From Paracoccaceae bacterium (GTDB lineage: Bacteria > Pseudomonadota > Alphaproteobacteria > Rhodobacterales > Rhodobacteraceae), in the NCBI GenBank assembly GCA_022843025.1, contig JALHOL010000002.1, positions 62,001 to 126,000 of the forward strand: a DNA stretch of 64,000 nucleotides, written 5' to 3'. Both the position numbers and the translations under genes were made by a program. The notes under the pieces were generated by a model. The model was not told the origin of the DNA, ran no database searches, and worked only from the letters and a program-made list of their open reading frames with translations. Below are positions 43,880-53,115 of the stretch, piece by piece (position 1 is the stretch's first letter; each line of letters opens with the position of its first letter).

Positions 43880-44359
43880 TCACTCGCAGGGCCAGGCGGC
43901 GGTGTCTTGCGCAATGGCCGGGTGGCGCAGTTCGGCACCCTCGACAATACCCATACGCGCGGCCAGCCCGCCGTTGATTTCCAGCGTGAATTGCACCCCA
44001 TCGCCGCCATCTACCGGGGTCAGATCCCCCGGCACGGCATTGGCATGCACGCGCGTTACCACGCCCCGCGCATCGGCAAAGATCATATCCAAGGGAATCA
44101 GCGTATTCTTCATCCAGAACGACGCGCGGCGCGGTTCCTCATAGACGAACAGCATCCCTGCCGACATCGGCATGCTTTCGCGGAACATCAGGCCCTGCGC
44201 CCGCTCGGCCCCGTCATCGGCAAGCTCAACCGTGAACCGCTGCTGCCCCGCCGGGCCACGCACATCGACCGTTTCCACCGAACAGGCCGCCCAAGATGCC
44301 ACCGGCATCAGGGCCGCCAGCCCCGCGATCAGCCAAACTGCCGCGTTGCTGCTTCCCAT
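43880..44359 (-). CDS. exported DUF192-family protein
   Basis: 159 aa with a signal peptide (WLIAGLAALMPVASWA). DUF192 core: ERAQGLMFRESMPMSAGMLFVY near residue 53 (in part), ASFWMKNTLIPLDMIF near 80, TLEINGGLAARMGI near 124. Function of the family is unknown. Its start lies within the 3' end of the cold-shock gene (31-nt overlap), so the two are probably translationally linked. Confidence 0.87.
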   Translation of the reverse strand: MGSSNAAVWLIAGLAALMPVASWAACSVETVDVRGPAGQQRFTVELADDGAERAQGLMFRESMPMSAGMLFVYEEPRRASFWMKNTLIPLDMIFADARGVVTRVHANAVPGDLTPVDGGDGVQFTLEINGGLAARMGIVEGAELRHPAIAQDTAAWPCE

Positions 44360-44874
44360 GACACCACCTGTACCGCCATCCGTCCGCGCTTGCCGTCAAC
44401 GATCCGCAGACAGACCGCCTCGCCCGCCTGCAAATCGGCAAAGCCCGAAACGCGCAGCACCTCGATATGGATGAACACGTCCTCGGACCGGCCAAAGACG
44501 TTGGCAAAGCCGAATCCCTTCGCCTTGTCGAACCACTTCACACGTGCGGGTTCCAGGGTCAGTCGGGCGATCTCATCGGCATCGACCGGGGCACTTTCAT
44601 CCCCCAGCGGAAAGCTGACGCCTTGCGGAGGCTCGATCTCAAGCACTTCAACTGCCTGAACGCCACGCTGCGTCATCTGAACCTTCACCGAAATCACTGC
44701 ACCATCCGCCACCGAGTTCTGCCCGTAGTTGCGCAGGACATTGGCGTGAAGAAGGATATCAGCTCCCCCTTCATCTGCAACAATGAAACCAAATCCCTTG
44801 CCGGGATCGAACCACTTCACCCGGCCATGCACGACGTGCACGTCCTTATCTTCATCAATCATGTCAGAGGCCAT
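44329..44874 (-). CDS. double cold-shock-domain protein
   Basis: 181 aa, start MASDMIDEDKDVHVVHG at 44874. Two cold-shock domains: residues about 17-80 (GRVKWFDPGKGFGFIV, DILLHANVLR) and about 112-175 (ARVKWFDKAKGFGFANV, DVFIHIEVLR). Each keeps RNP1 (KGFGF) and an RNP2-like segment (DVFIH, DILLH). Tandem CSD proteins are frequent in alphaproteobacteria and bind single-stranded nucleic acid as RNA chaperones. The 3' end overlaps the DUF192 gene by 31 nt. Confidence 0.9.
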   Translation of the reverse strand: MASDMIDEDKDVHVVHGRVKWFDPGKGFGFIVADEGGADILLHANVLRNYGQNSVADGAVISVKVQMTQRGVQAVEVLEIEPPQGVSFPLGDESAPVDADEIARLTLEPARVKWFDKAKGFGFANVFGRSEDVFIHIEVLRVSGFADLQAGEAVCLRIVDGKRGRMAVQVVSWEAATRQFG

Positions 44875-44976
44875 TTCCCCAGCCAAAGCTCCTGCAAGAC
44901 ATGACTCCAATGCTGAGGGTGATTCAAGCGCAAAGTGTTAACTTGTTTGAAGGCATTCATTCGCGAAGCGCGAATT

Positions 44977-45591
44977 TCACGGGTTCAACCGGGAAATCTC
45001 CCACGGCATCCCCCCGGCTGTTCCGCCATCCGCCCGCGTCCAGCGGAACCGGTCATGCAGGCGAAACGGGCCATCCGCCCAGAACTCGATTTCCACCGGC
45101 CGGATGCGGATGCCGCCCCAGAAGGGCGGGCGTTTCGGCATTGGCCCCTGCTCCATCGTCACCTTCGCCACCTCGGCCATCAGCGCGGTGCGCGATGCCA
45201 GCGGCTGCGATTGCGCCGAAGCCCAGGCCCCCAAGCGGCTTTTCAGGCTGCGGCTGGCGTAATACTCATCCGCCTTCGGCCCATCTTCACGTTCCGTCAC
45301 CCCCCGCACCCGGATCTGGCGGCGCAGGGATTTCCAATGCAAAACAAAGGCCGCCGTGCCGCTGGCCGCAATCTCCTGCCCCTTGCGCGAGGTATAATTG
45401 GTGTAGAACACAAAGGCATCCGCCTCGATTTCCTTCAGCAACACCATGCGCACATTGGGCATCCCCGCGCTGTCCACAGTCGCCAAGGCAATGGCGTTGG
45501 GGTCGTTCGGCTCTACCGGTTCCGCCTCGGCCAACCAGGCCCGCGCTATGGCAAAGGGGTCATCGCCCGCAAAAATTCCGCTTCTGTCCAT
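44977..45591 (-). CDS. pdxH: pyridoxamine 5'-phosphate oxidase PdxH
   Basis: 204 aa FMN enzyme. [22 protein letters not shown] near residue 32 (in part), [13 protein letters not shown] near 61, [16 protein letters not shown] near 82, and the conserved C-terminal [14 protein letters not shown]. It makes pyridoxal 5'-phosphate, used in this window by Tpa, Kbl, TauR and the aminotransferase at 47911. Divergent from fabI with a 111-bp gap. Confidence 0.95.
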   Translation of the reverse strand: MDRSGIFAGDDPFAIARAWLAEAEPVEPNDPNAIALATVDSAGMPNVRMVLLKEIEADAFVFYTNYTSRKGQEIAASGTAAFVLHWKSLRRQIRVRGVTEREDGPKADEYYASRSLKSRLGAWASAQSQPLASRTALMAEVAKVTMEQGPMPKRPPFWGGIRIRPVEIEFWADGPFRLHDRFRWTRADGGTAGGMPWEISRLNP

Positions 45592-45702
45592 GCTTTTCCC
45601 GCCCGATCATCCTGTGTTGCAGGTCGACCGGCCACCCTTGATGCAGCCTGTCGGATCGCCTACACGTCTACGACGTTACTTAGGGTGGGTGAGGGACAGG
45701 CA

Positions 45703-46530
45703 ATGTCAACCGGACTTATGGCAGGAAAGCGCGGGCTCATCATGGGTCTCGCAAATGACAAATCCATCGCCTGGGGCATTGCAAAGACCCTTGCCGATCA
45801 CGGCGCGGAAATGGCCTTCTCTTATCAAGGAGAGGCGCTGAAAAAGCGCGTCGAACCGCTTGCCGCCTCGATCGGCACGCCGCTTCTCTTCGAATGTGAC
45901 GTTGCGTCAGAAGAGTCGATGGACGCGCTTTTCGCGGGCCTGAAGGCCGAATGGGGCCAGATCGATTTCCTCGTTCACGCCATCGGATTCTCCGACAAGA
46001 ACGAATTGCGCGGCCGCTACGTCGATACATCGCGCGCCAACTTCCTGATGACGATGGATATCTCCGTCTATTCCTTCACCGCCGTTTGCCAGCGCGCAGC
46101 CGCCATCATGGCCCCCGGCGGGTCGCTTCTGACGCTTACCTATTACGGCGCGGAAAAGGTCATGCCGCATTACAACGTGATGGGTCTGGCCAAGGCCGCG
46201 CTGGAGGCATCGGTGAAATACATCGCCGAAGACCTCGGCAAGGACGGCATCCGCGTCAACGCCATCTCGGCTGGCCCGATCAAGACGCTGGCCGCTTCCG
46301 GCATCGGTGATTTCCGCTACATCATGAAGTGGAACGAACTGAACTCCCCCCTCCGCCGCAACGTCACGCAAGAAGAGGTGGGCAAGGCCGCGCTTTACCT
46401 GCTCTCCGATCTCGGCTCCGGCACCACGGGCGAAAACCTGCATGTCGATGCGGGCTATCATGTCGTGGGGATGAAGGCCGTCGATGCCCCCGATATCGAC
46501 GCGGTGACAGGGCGGAACGGCAAGGAATGA
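45703..46530 (+). CDS. fabI: enoyl-[acyl-carrier-protein] reductase FabI
   Basis: 275 aa atypical SDR. Start MSTGLMAGKRGLIMGLAND at 45703 after GAGGGACAGG. NADH motif GLANDKSIAWGIAKTL; catalytic Y-x6-Y-x6-K-type motif in YYGAEKVMPHYNVMGLAKAA near residue 145; ISAGPIKTLAASG near 190. It catalyses the last reduction in fatty acid elongation. The downstream LysE gene overlaps its stop by 4 nt. Confidence 0.96.
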   Translation: MSTGLMAGKRGLIMGLANDKSIAWGIAKTLADHGAEMAFSYQGEALKKRVEPLAASIGTPLLFECDVASEESMDALFAGLKAEWGQIDFLVHAIGFSDKNELRGRYVDTSRANFLMTMDISVYSFTAVCQRAAAIMAPGGSLLTLTYYGAEKVMPHYNVMGLAKAALEASVKYIAEDLGKDGIRVNAISAGPIKTLAASGIGDFRYIMKWNELNSPLRRNVTQEEVGKAALYLLSDLGSGTTGENLHVDAGYHVVGMKAVDAPDIDAVTGRNGKE

Positions 46531-47141
46531 CCATCGCCGCCTTCCTGGCCTTTGTCGGTTTGGTAATTTTCGCCGCCATCTCGCCCGGCCCCGCCGTGCT
46601 GATGTCGGCCCGCACCGGCCTGACCGAAGGCTTCCGCACCGGCCTTATGCTTGCCATGGGCATCGGCGCGGGCGCGGTCGTCTGGGCCTCTGCCGCGATG
46701 TTCGGACTCAACCTCCTGTTCGCCGCCGCCCCGGCCCTGCTCTGGGCGCTGAAGATCGGCGGCGGGCTTTACCTCATCTGGATGGCCGTCCACCTCTGGC
46801 GCGACGCCAAGACCCCGCTCGTCACCGATGACGCGCGCCCCGTTCCGCGCTCGGCGCTGTCGGCCTTCCGCCTTGGCCTCTTCACGCAACTGGCCAACCC
46901 GAAACCGGCCGTGATGTTTTCCGCCATCTTCCTCGGCACCGTGCCGCAGGGCACGCCGCTTTGGGTCTATCTCGCGCTTCTCGCCGTAATCTTCACGTCT
47001 GAGACCCTCTGGAACACCCTCGTCGCGCGCATCTTCTCGCTCGACCGCACCCGCGCCCGCTACATCAGCCTGAAAACCGTCATCGACCGCAGCTTCGGGG
47101 GCCTTCTCGCGCTTCTCGGGGTCAAGATCGCCGCCACCTGA
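46527..47141 (+). CDS. LysE/RhtB-family exporter
   Basis: 204 aa, about six TM helices. The family N-terminus [19 protein letters not shown] near residue 13, [19 protein letters not shown] near 75, and [18 protein letters not shown] near 118. Exports amino acids or their derivatives; the substrate is unknown. It overlaps fabI by ATGA. Confidence 0.88.
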   Translation: MTIAAFLAFVGLVIFAAISPGPAVLMSARTGLTEGFRTGLMLAMGIGAGAVVWASAAMFGLNLLFAAAPALLWALKIGGGLYLIWMAVHLWRDAKTPLVTDDARPVPRSALSAFRLGLFTQLANPKPAVMFSAIFLGTVPQGTPLWVYLALLAVIFTSETLWNTLVARIFSLDRTRARYISLKTVIDRSFGGLLALLGVKIAAT

Positions 47142-47157
47142 ACACAGGAGTTGCCCC

Positions 47158-47667
47158 ATGGCCGCCGAACGCCTCCCGCATGAAAAAGGCTTCCACGTCA
47201 GCTGGGACCAGATCCACCGCGACGCCCGCGCGCTCGCATGGCGGATGGATGGCAAAGGTCCGGGCGAAGGCGGCGCCTGGAAGGCCGTGGTCGGCATCAC
47301 ACGCGGCGGCCTCGTCCCCGCGATGATCGTCTCGCGCGAATTGGACATTCGCGTCGTCGATACGATCAGCGTCAAATCCTACAACCACCAATCCCAGACC
47401 GAGGCCCGCGTCACCAAAGCCCCGCAAGAAGACCTGATGGGCGATGGCACCGGCATCCTGATCGTCGACGACCTCGTCGACAGCGGCAAGACGCTGGAAC
47501 TGGTCCGCCGCCTCTACCCCAAGGCCCATTTCGCCACCGTCTACGCCAAACCCCATGGCAAGCCGCAGGTCGATACCTATGTGACCGAGGTCAGCCAGGA
47601 CACCTGGATCTTCTTCCCCTGGGACATGGCGCTGCAATACGTCCAGCCCTTCCGCGGCACGGATTGA
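47158..47667 (+). CDS. gpt: xanthine-guanine phosphoribosyltransferase Gpt
   Basis: 169 aa. Purine salvage phosphoribosyltransferase with the PRPP loop [16 protein letters not shown] near residue 100 and [13 protein letters not shown] near 43. [10 protein letters not shown] and the C-terminal [11 protein letters not shown] match XGPRT. AGGAG precedes the ATG. A hairpin array starts directly after the stop. Confidence 0.94.
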   Translation: MAAERLPHEKGFHVSWDQIHRDARALAWRMDGKGPGEGGAWKAVVGITRGGLVPAMIVSRELDIRVVDTISVKSYNHQSQTEARVTKAPQEDLMGDGTGILIVDDLVDSGKTLELVRRLYPKAHFATVYAKPHGKPQVDTYVTEVSQDTWIFFPWDMALQYVQPFRGTD

Positions 47668-47775
47668 GCGTTTTCTGACGCAGAAAACGCACAGGAATTT
47701 GACGCAAATTCCGGCCCCCGCCCTTTGGCCCCGCTTTCTGCGTCAGAAAGCGGCGAGAAATCTGCGTCAGATTTC
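47668..47775. repeat. array of four perfect hairpins after gpt
   Basis: Perfect inverted repeats are 47668-47690 (9-bp stem, loop GACGC), 47694-47712 (7 bp, GACGC), 47731-47753 (9 bp, GCGTC) and 47757-47775 (7 bp, GCGTC). The first one and the second nearly repeat the first two stems of the soeA-soeB array. Again two GACGC loops are followed by two GCGTC loops. The array begins at the first base after the gpt stop; no T-tract follows. Confidence 0.9.
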
Positions 47776-47910
47776 GCCACTCCAGGCCCGCCATTTCGCA
47801 CAGACGCGCCCGCCACACTGTCGCAAACGATGCGCCCCCCGCGCAAATTGGCGGTCGCAGCCTGCATCTTCCGCCCCTAGACTGGCCGCGAACAGCCCAC
47901 GGAGCCACCG

Positions 47911-49089
47911 ATGACCCTGCCCCTGAACCCCGCCATGGCCGCCACCGATCCCCCCCCGGTGATGGAGGCGCGGCGTTGGCTGCAAGGGGCCACCTTCCCC
48001 GCAGACCGCCCGCTGATCAATGTCAGCCAAGCCGCCCCGGTGGACCCGCCGCCCCTCGGCCTGCGGCAGGCGCTGGCCGATGCCGCGCTGCACAATGACG
48101 CCGCGCATCTTTATGGCCCCGTCCTCGGCCTGCCCGAACTGCGCGCGGAAATCGCGGCGCAATGGTCGCTGGCCTATGGCGGCACGATCCACGACTCGCA
48201 AGTCGCCATAACCCAGGGTTGCAATCAGGCATTCACCGCCATCATGTCCACCCTCGCAGGCGCGGGGGATGAGGTGATCCTCCCAACCCCATGGTATTTC
48301 AACCACAAGATGTGGCTGGACATGCAGGGTGTCACCACGGTTCCCCTGCCCGCCGGCCCCGGCCTCATCCCACAGGCCGCCGATGCCGCCCGCCTGATCA
48401 CCCCCCGCACCCGCGCCATCGTGCTGGTCAGCCCCAACAATCCCGGCGGCGTGGAATACCCGGCGGAAACGCTCGCCGCCTTCCGCGACCTCTGCCGCGC
48501 GCATGACCTCGCCCTGATTGTCGATGAAACCTACCGCGATTTTGACGCGCGGTCTGGCCGCCCCCATGACCTGTTCACTGATCCCGACTGGCACGACACG
48601 CTGATCCAGCTTTACAGCTTTTCCAAAGCCTACCGCCTGACCGGTCACCGCGTCGGCGCCATCGTCGCCAGCACCGCACGGCTGGCCGAGGTGGAAAAGT
48701 TCCTCGACACCGTCGCCATCTGCCCGTCGCAACTGGGCCAGATCGGCGCGCTTTGGGGGATGCGGAACCTTGCCCAATGGGTAGCAGGCGAACGGGATGA
48801 GATTCTGTCGCGCCGTGCCGCCATGGTCAGCGGCTTTGCCGCCCTTCCCGATTGGAAACTCCTCGGCTGCGGCGCCTATTTCGCCTATGTCGAACACCCT
48901 TTCGACATGGCCTCCGACGCGCTGGCCAAACAGCTTGTGCACGATGCCTCGCTGCTGATGCTGCCCGGCACAATGTTTCAGCCCCCCGGCAACCCCGACG
49001 GCCGCCGCCAGCTGCGCATCGCCTTTGCCAATGTCGATGCAACCGGGATCACCGAGATGTTTCGCAGGCTGGCCGCCTTCCGCCCCTAG
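47911..49089 (+). CDS. class I/II PLP aminotransferase
   Basis: 392 aa fold-type I enzyme. VSPNNPGGVEYP near residue 172, IVDETYRDFD near 204 and the PLP lysine in LYSFSKAYRLTGHRVG near 236. It belongs to the aspartate aminotransferase superfamily; amino donor and acceptor are not predictable. GGAG precedes the ATG. Confidence 0.87.
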   Translation: MTLPLNPAMAATDPPPVMEARRWLQGATFPADRPLINVSQAAPVDPPPLGLRQALADAALHNDAAHLYGPVLGLPELRAEIAAQWSLAYGGTIHDSQVAITQGCNQAFTAIMSTLAGAGDEVILPTPWYFNHKMWLDMQGVTTVPLPAGPGLIPQAADAARLITPRTRAIVLVSPNNPGGVEYPAETLAAFRDLCRAHDLALIVDETYRDFDARSGRPHDLFTDPDWHDTLIQLYSFSKAYRLTGHRVGAIVASTARLAEVEKFLDTVAICPSQLGQIGALWGMRNLAQWVAGERDEILSRRAAMVSGFAALPDWKLLGCGAYFAYVEHPFDMASDALAKQLVHDASLLMLPGTMFQPPGNPDGRRQLRIAFANVDATGITEMFRRLAAFRP

Positions 49090-49095
49090 CCCCGC

Positions 49096-49124
49096 TTGCC
49101 CAGCGCGCCGTCACCCACTAGACA
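49096..49124 (+). promoter_or_regulatory. candidate housekeeping promoter of the PpiD-like gene
   Basis: TTGCCC-N17-TAGACA, 18 nt before the ATG. CTAGACAGGCCCCGACC here is identical over 17 nt to the gltX promoter region. Confidence 0.5.
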
Positions 49125-49142
49125 GGCCCCGACCGCAGACCC

Positions 49143-51047
49143 ATGACCACCCAACAGCCCGCAAAGGCGCGACCGATGGCCAAAGAACCCGCACCCGACC
49201 AGCCCCGCAAGAAGATGAAGGCCAGCAACCTCTTTGTCTGGATCATCCTTGTCCTTGTGATGATCGGCCTCGGCGGCTTTGGCGTCACCAATTTCGGCGG
49301 GGGCCTCACCTCCATCGGCCGGGTTGGCGACCGTGACATCGAGATGAACGATTACGCCCGCGCCCTTCGGCAAGAGATGGATGCCATCTCGGCCCAGTTC
49401 GGGGCGCCCATCACCTTTGCACAGGCGCAGGCCTTCGGTCTGGACCAGCAGGTGCTGCAAACCGTGATCACCCGCACCGCGCTGGACAATGAGGCGGATC
49501 GCATCGGCATCTCGGCCGGCGATGCCACCGTGGCGGGCGAAATCACCGCCATGCGCGCCTTTCAGGGCACCGCGGGCAGCTTTGACCGCGAAACCTATCG
49601 CTTCACGCTCGAACGCAACAACCTGACCGAGGCGCAGTTCGAAGCGGGCATCCGCAGCGACGTCGCCCGCTCCATCCTGCAAGGCGCAATCGTCGGCGGC
49701 TTCACCGCCCCGCCGGCCGTGGTGGACCGGCTCTCCGCATGGGCCGGGGAACGGCGCGGCTTCTCGCTCCTGCCGCTGACCGAGGCGGATCTTCCCGCCC
49801 CCGTCTCCGCCCCGACCGATGCAGACCTGCAAGCCTTCTACGACGCCAATATCGACCGCTTCACAAAGGGTGAGGCAAAGCGCATCACCTATGTCTCCCT
49901 TCTTCCCGAAGCGCTCGCCCCCACGATGGAGGTCGACGAACAGGCGTTGCGCGATCTTTATGACGCCCGCATCGACGAATTCATGATCCCCGAAAAGCGC
50001 CTTGTCGAACGCCTCGTCTATCCCACGGATGCCGAGGCGCAGGCCGCCAAGGCCCGGCTGGACGCGGGCGAGGTCACCTTTGACGCCCTCGTCGCAGAAC
50101 GCGGCCTCTCGCTCGATGACATCGACCTTGGCGATGTGGCGCAATCCGATCTGGGCGCTGCAGGCGAAGCCGTCTTCGCCCTGACCGAACCCGGCGTCGC
50201 GGGCCCCGTGCAATCCGACCTTGGCCCTGCCCTGTTCCGGATGAACGCCATCCTTGCCGCGCAGGAAACCAGCTTTGAAGAGGCGCAGGAAACTCTTGGC
50301 GCAGAGCTGCGCACCGATGCCGCCCGTCGCGCCATTGGCGCCCGGATTGAGGAAATCGACGATCTCCTCGCCTCCGGTGCCGATCTCGAAGAGGTCGCGC
50401 AGGAAACCGGGATGGAACTGGCAACGATCGATTACATCGCCACCGACACCCCCGAAGGCATCACCGCCTATCCCGGCTTCCGCGAGGCAGCGGATGCCAT
50501 CGCCGAAGGCGACTTCCCCGAAGTGACGCAGCTCGCCGATGGTGGCCTTGTCGCCCTGCGCCTTGATGCCGTCGTCCCCCCCACCCCCATCCCGCTGGAT
50601 GAAGCGCGCGATGACGTGCTCGCAGGCTGGCAGGCCGAAGCCACCGCCAAGGCACTCGCCGACCGCGCCGCCGCCATCAAGACCGAGGTCGAGGGCGGGG
50701 CCGCCCTCGGCGGCTTCGGCATCGTCAGCGTCACCCGCGACATCACCCGCGACGGCTTCGTCGAAGGCGCCCCCACCACCCTGCTGCCCACGCTCTTTAC
50801 CATGGCCGAGGGCGAGGTTCAGGTGATCCAGGGCGAAGGCTTCACCGGCCTTGTCCGGCTCGACACCATTCAGGCCGCGGAAACCGAAGGGGATGAGGCC
50901 GCCGCTCTGCGCGATTCCATCGAACTTCGCGCCCGTCAGGCGCTGGCACAGGATGCCTTCACCCTCTTCACCAATGCGCTCTCGAACGAGGCCGGCATCC
51001 AGATCGACCAGACCGCGCTGAACGCGGTCCACGCCCAGATGAACTGA
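49143..51047 (+). CDS. PpiD/SurA-like membrane-anchored peptidyl-prolyl isomerase
   Basis: 634 aa. One N-terminal TM helix (LFVWIILVLVMIGLGGFGV, residues about 30-48) then a large periplasmic part. The SurA_N-like segment is about 60-180 (NDYARALRQEMDAIS, VLQTVITRTALDNEA) and a parvulin-type region about 265-370. PpiD helps fold outer-membrane and exported proteins near the Sec translocon. An internal ATG at 49176 is an alternative start. trpE starts 8 nt after its stop, as in other Rhodobacterales (recalled). Confidence 0.87.
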   Translation: MTTQQPAKARPMAKEPAPDQPRKKMKASNLFVWIILVLVMIGLGGFGVTNFGGGLTSIGRVGDRDIEMNDYARALRQEMDAISAQFGAPITFAQAQAFGLDQQVLQTVITRTALDNEADRIGISAGDATVAGEITAMRAFQGTAGSFDRETYRFTLERNNLTEAQFEAGIRSDVARSILQGAIVGGFTAPPAVVDRLSAWAGERRGFSLLPLTEADLPAPVSAPTDADLQAFYDANIDRFTKGEAKRITYVSLLPEALAPTMEVDEQALRDLYDARIDEFMIPEKRLVERLVYPTDAEAQAAKARLDAGEVTFDALVAERGLSLDDIDLGDVAQSDLGAAGEAVFALTEPGVAGPVQSDLGPALFRMNAILAAQETSFEEAQETLGAELRTDAARRAIGARIEEIDDLLASGADLEEVAQETGMELATIDYIATDTPEGITAYPGFREAADAIAEGDFPEVTQLADGGLVALRLDAVVPPTPIPLDEARDDVLAGWQAEATAKALADRAAAIKTEVEGGAALGGFGIVSVTRDITRDGFVEGAPTTLLPTLFTMAEGEVQVIQGEGFTGLVRLDTIQAAETEGDEAAALRDSIELRARQALAQDAFTLFTNALSNEAGIQIDQTALNAVHAQMN

Positions 51048-51055
51048 CGCCCAAG

Positions 51056-52564
51056 ATGAAGCTGGAACCCTCCTTCGCCGATTTCGAACGCGGCTGGGCC
51101 GCCGGGCGCAATCAGGTTGTCCATGCCCGGATCGCGGCTGATCTCGATACGCCAGTCTCCCTGATGCTGAAACTGGCCGAGGCGCGCTCTGACACCTTCA
51201 TGCTAGAAAGCGTGACCGGGGGCGAAGTGCGGGGGCGTTATTCTGTCGTCGGCATGAAGCCCGATCTGATCTGGCAATGCTTCGGAACGCAAAGCCGCAT
51301 CAACCGCGAGGCGCGCTTCGACCCCGCCGCCTTCACGCCGCTGGACGGCCACCCGCTGGATACGCTGCGCGCGCTGATCGCCGAAAGCCGGGTCGACCTG
51401 CCCGAAGGCCTGCCCGCCATCGCCTCGGGCCTGTTCGGCTATCTGGGCTATGACATGATCCGTCTGGTGGAACACCTGCCGGACGTGAACCCCGATCCGC
51501 TGGGTCTGCCTGACGCCGTGCTGATGCGCCCCTCCATCGTGGCGGTGCTGGATGGGGTCAAGGGTGATGTCACGGTCGTGGCCCCGGCCTGGGTCGCCTC
51601 TGGCCTGTCAGCCCGCGCCGCCTATGCGCAGGCGGCCGAACGGGTAATGGACGCGCTGCGCGATCTTGATCGCGCGCCCCCTGCCCAACGTGATTTCGGC
51701 GAGGCCGCCCCCGTGGGCGAGGCGCAGTCGAACTTCACCCATGAAGGCTACAAAGCTGCCGTCGAAAAGGCCAAGGACTACATCCGCGCGGGCGACATCT
51801 TTCAGGTCGTCCCCTCGCAACGCTGGTCGCAGCGGTTCGAGGCGCCGCCTTTCGCGCTCTATCGCAGCCTGCGCCGCACCAACCCCTCGCCCTTCCTGTT
51901 CTTCTTCAATTTCGGCGGGTTTCAGGTGGTGGGGGCCAGCCCCGAAATCCTCGTCCGTCTGCGCGACGGCGAAGTGACGATCCGCCCCATCGCCGGAACC
52001 CGCAAACGCGGCGCCACCCCGGAAGAGGACAAGGCGCTGGAGGCCGATCTTCTGGCCGACAAGAAGGAACTGGCCGAACACCTGATGCTCCTCGATCTGG
52101 GCCGCAACGACGTGGGCCGCGTGGCAAAGGTCGGCACCGTGCGCCCGACCGAGCAATTCATCATCGAACGCTATTCCCACGTCATGCACATCGTCTCCAA
52201 TGTGGTGGGCCAGATCGCAGATGGCGAAGATGCGCTGTCGGCGCTGCTGGCGGGTTTGCCCGCAGGCACTGTCTCTGGCGCGCCCAAGGTGCGGGCGATG
52301 GAAATCATCGACGAATTGGAACCCGAAAAGCGCGGCGTCTATGGCGGCGGCGTGGGGTACTTTGCCGGCAATGGCGAGATGGATTTCTGCATCGCCCTGC
52401 GCACTGCCGTGCTGAAGGATGAGACGCTCTACATTCAGGCGGGTGGCGGCGTCGTCTATGACAGCGACCCGGAGTCGGAATACCAGGAAACGGTGAACAA
52501 ATCCCGCGCCCTGCGCCGCGCAGCCGAAGACGCTGGCCTCTTCACCCGCCGCAACAACGGCTGA
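51056..52564 (+). CDS. trpE: anthranilate synthase component I TrpE
   Basis: 502 aa. The tryptophan feedback motif is in FMLESVTGG near residue 46. The chorismate-binding core has RPIAGTRKRGATPEED near 310, LLDLGRNDVGRVAKVG near 345, LPAGTVSGAPKVRAMEI near 400 and YIQAGGGVVYDSDPE near 465. It makes anthranilate with TrpG. trpG is 2.4 kb downstream, separated by a reverse-strand gene. Confidence 0.96.
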   Translation: MKLEPSFADFERGWAAGRNQVVHARIAADLDTPVSLMLKLAEARSDTFMLESVTGGEVRGRYSVVGMKPDLIWQCFGTQSRINREARFDPAAFTPLDGHPLDTLRALIAESRVDLPEGLPAIASGLFGYLGYDMIRLVEHLPDVNPDPLGLPDAVLMRPSIVAVLDGVKGDVTVVAPAWVASGLSARAAYAQAAERVMDALRDLDRAPPAQRDFGEAAPVGEAQSNFTHEGYKAAVEKAKDYIRAGDIFQVVPSQRWSQRFEAPPFALYRSLRRTNPSPFLFFFNFGGFQVVGASPEILVRLRDGEVTIRPIAGTRKRGATPEEDKALEADLLADKKELAEHLMLLDLGRNDVGRVAKVGTVRPTEQFIIERYSHVMHIVSNVVGQIADGEDALSALLAGLPAGTVSGAPKVRAMEIIDELEPEKRGVYGGGVGYFAGNGEMDFCIALRTAVLKDETLYIQAGGGVVYDSDPESEYQETVNKSRALRRAAEDAGLFTRRNNG

Positions 52565-52575
52565 CAGGGCAAAGC

Positions 52576-52967
52576 AGAAGAATTTTCGCCGAAAATTCTT
52601 CTGACCTGATCCTTCTGCGAAGGATCAGGCAAAATATTCTTCAAAGATTTTGCAACCCTCCCCGCCCTATTCTGCCACCCTGCGCTTTGCGAAGAATTTT
52701 CACTGAAAATTCTTCGCCACCTCCAGCCTCTCTCAACGACATGCCTCTACGCGCCTACAGCAGACCGCGCGAACCGCGTCGTGCTGCGCAATAGACGGCG
52801 CACCAAAAGGCGTGGGTCACCCAGGGGCCGGACCACTCTCTAAGATCCCTCCCCGTCCGATCCTTCACAAAAGGATCGCACAAAATCTTTTCAGAAGTTT
52901 CTGCCGTCGCCGCAGCCCGAGGGCCCCCGTCGCAGGCCGCAGAGAGTCGTCGCAGAGAACTCTCTGC
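52576..52967. repeat. array of long hairpins after trpE
   Basis: In the 661-bp gap after trpE: 52576-52602 (12-bp perfect stem, loop GCC), 52605-52629 (11 bp, TGC), 52689-52717 (14-bp perfect stem around one base), 52858-52878 (8 bp) and 52939-52967 (9 bp, 11-nt loop). Stem GAAGAATTTTC is shared by the first and third. A 46-nt segment at 52608-52653 recurs without gaps at 52859-52904 (about 32 matches). AT-rich against a GC-rich background. The rest of the gap has no supportable gene. Confidence 0.85.
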
Positions 52968-53115
52968 CTCCCATCAAAGCCACGCCCCAACCGCCCGACC
53001 ATGCGCCCTCATCCAGACAGAAAACGCGCAACCCGGCACAGAAAGGACCGCACAATCCACAAATCACACTCCATAAACGCCCCGCCCTGCCCCCACCGCC
53101 TTCATCTAGCGTTAA

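Noticed and set aside
49086-51032. 648-aa minus-strand ORF
   Set aside because: Shadow of the PpiD-like gene, which has a TM anchor and SurA-type helices.
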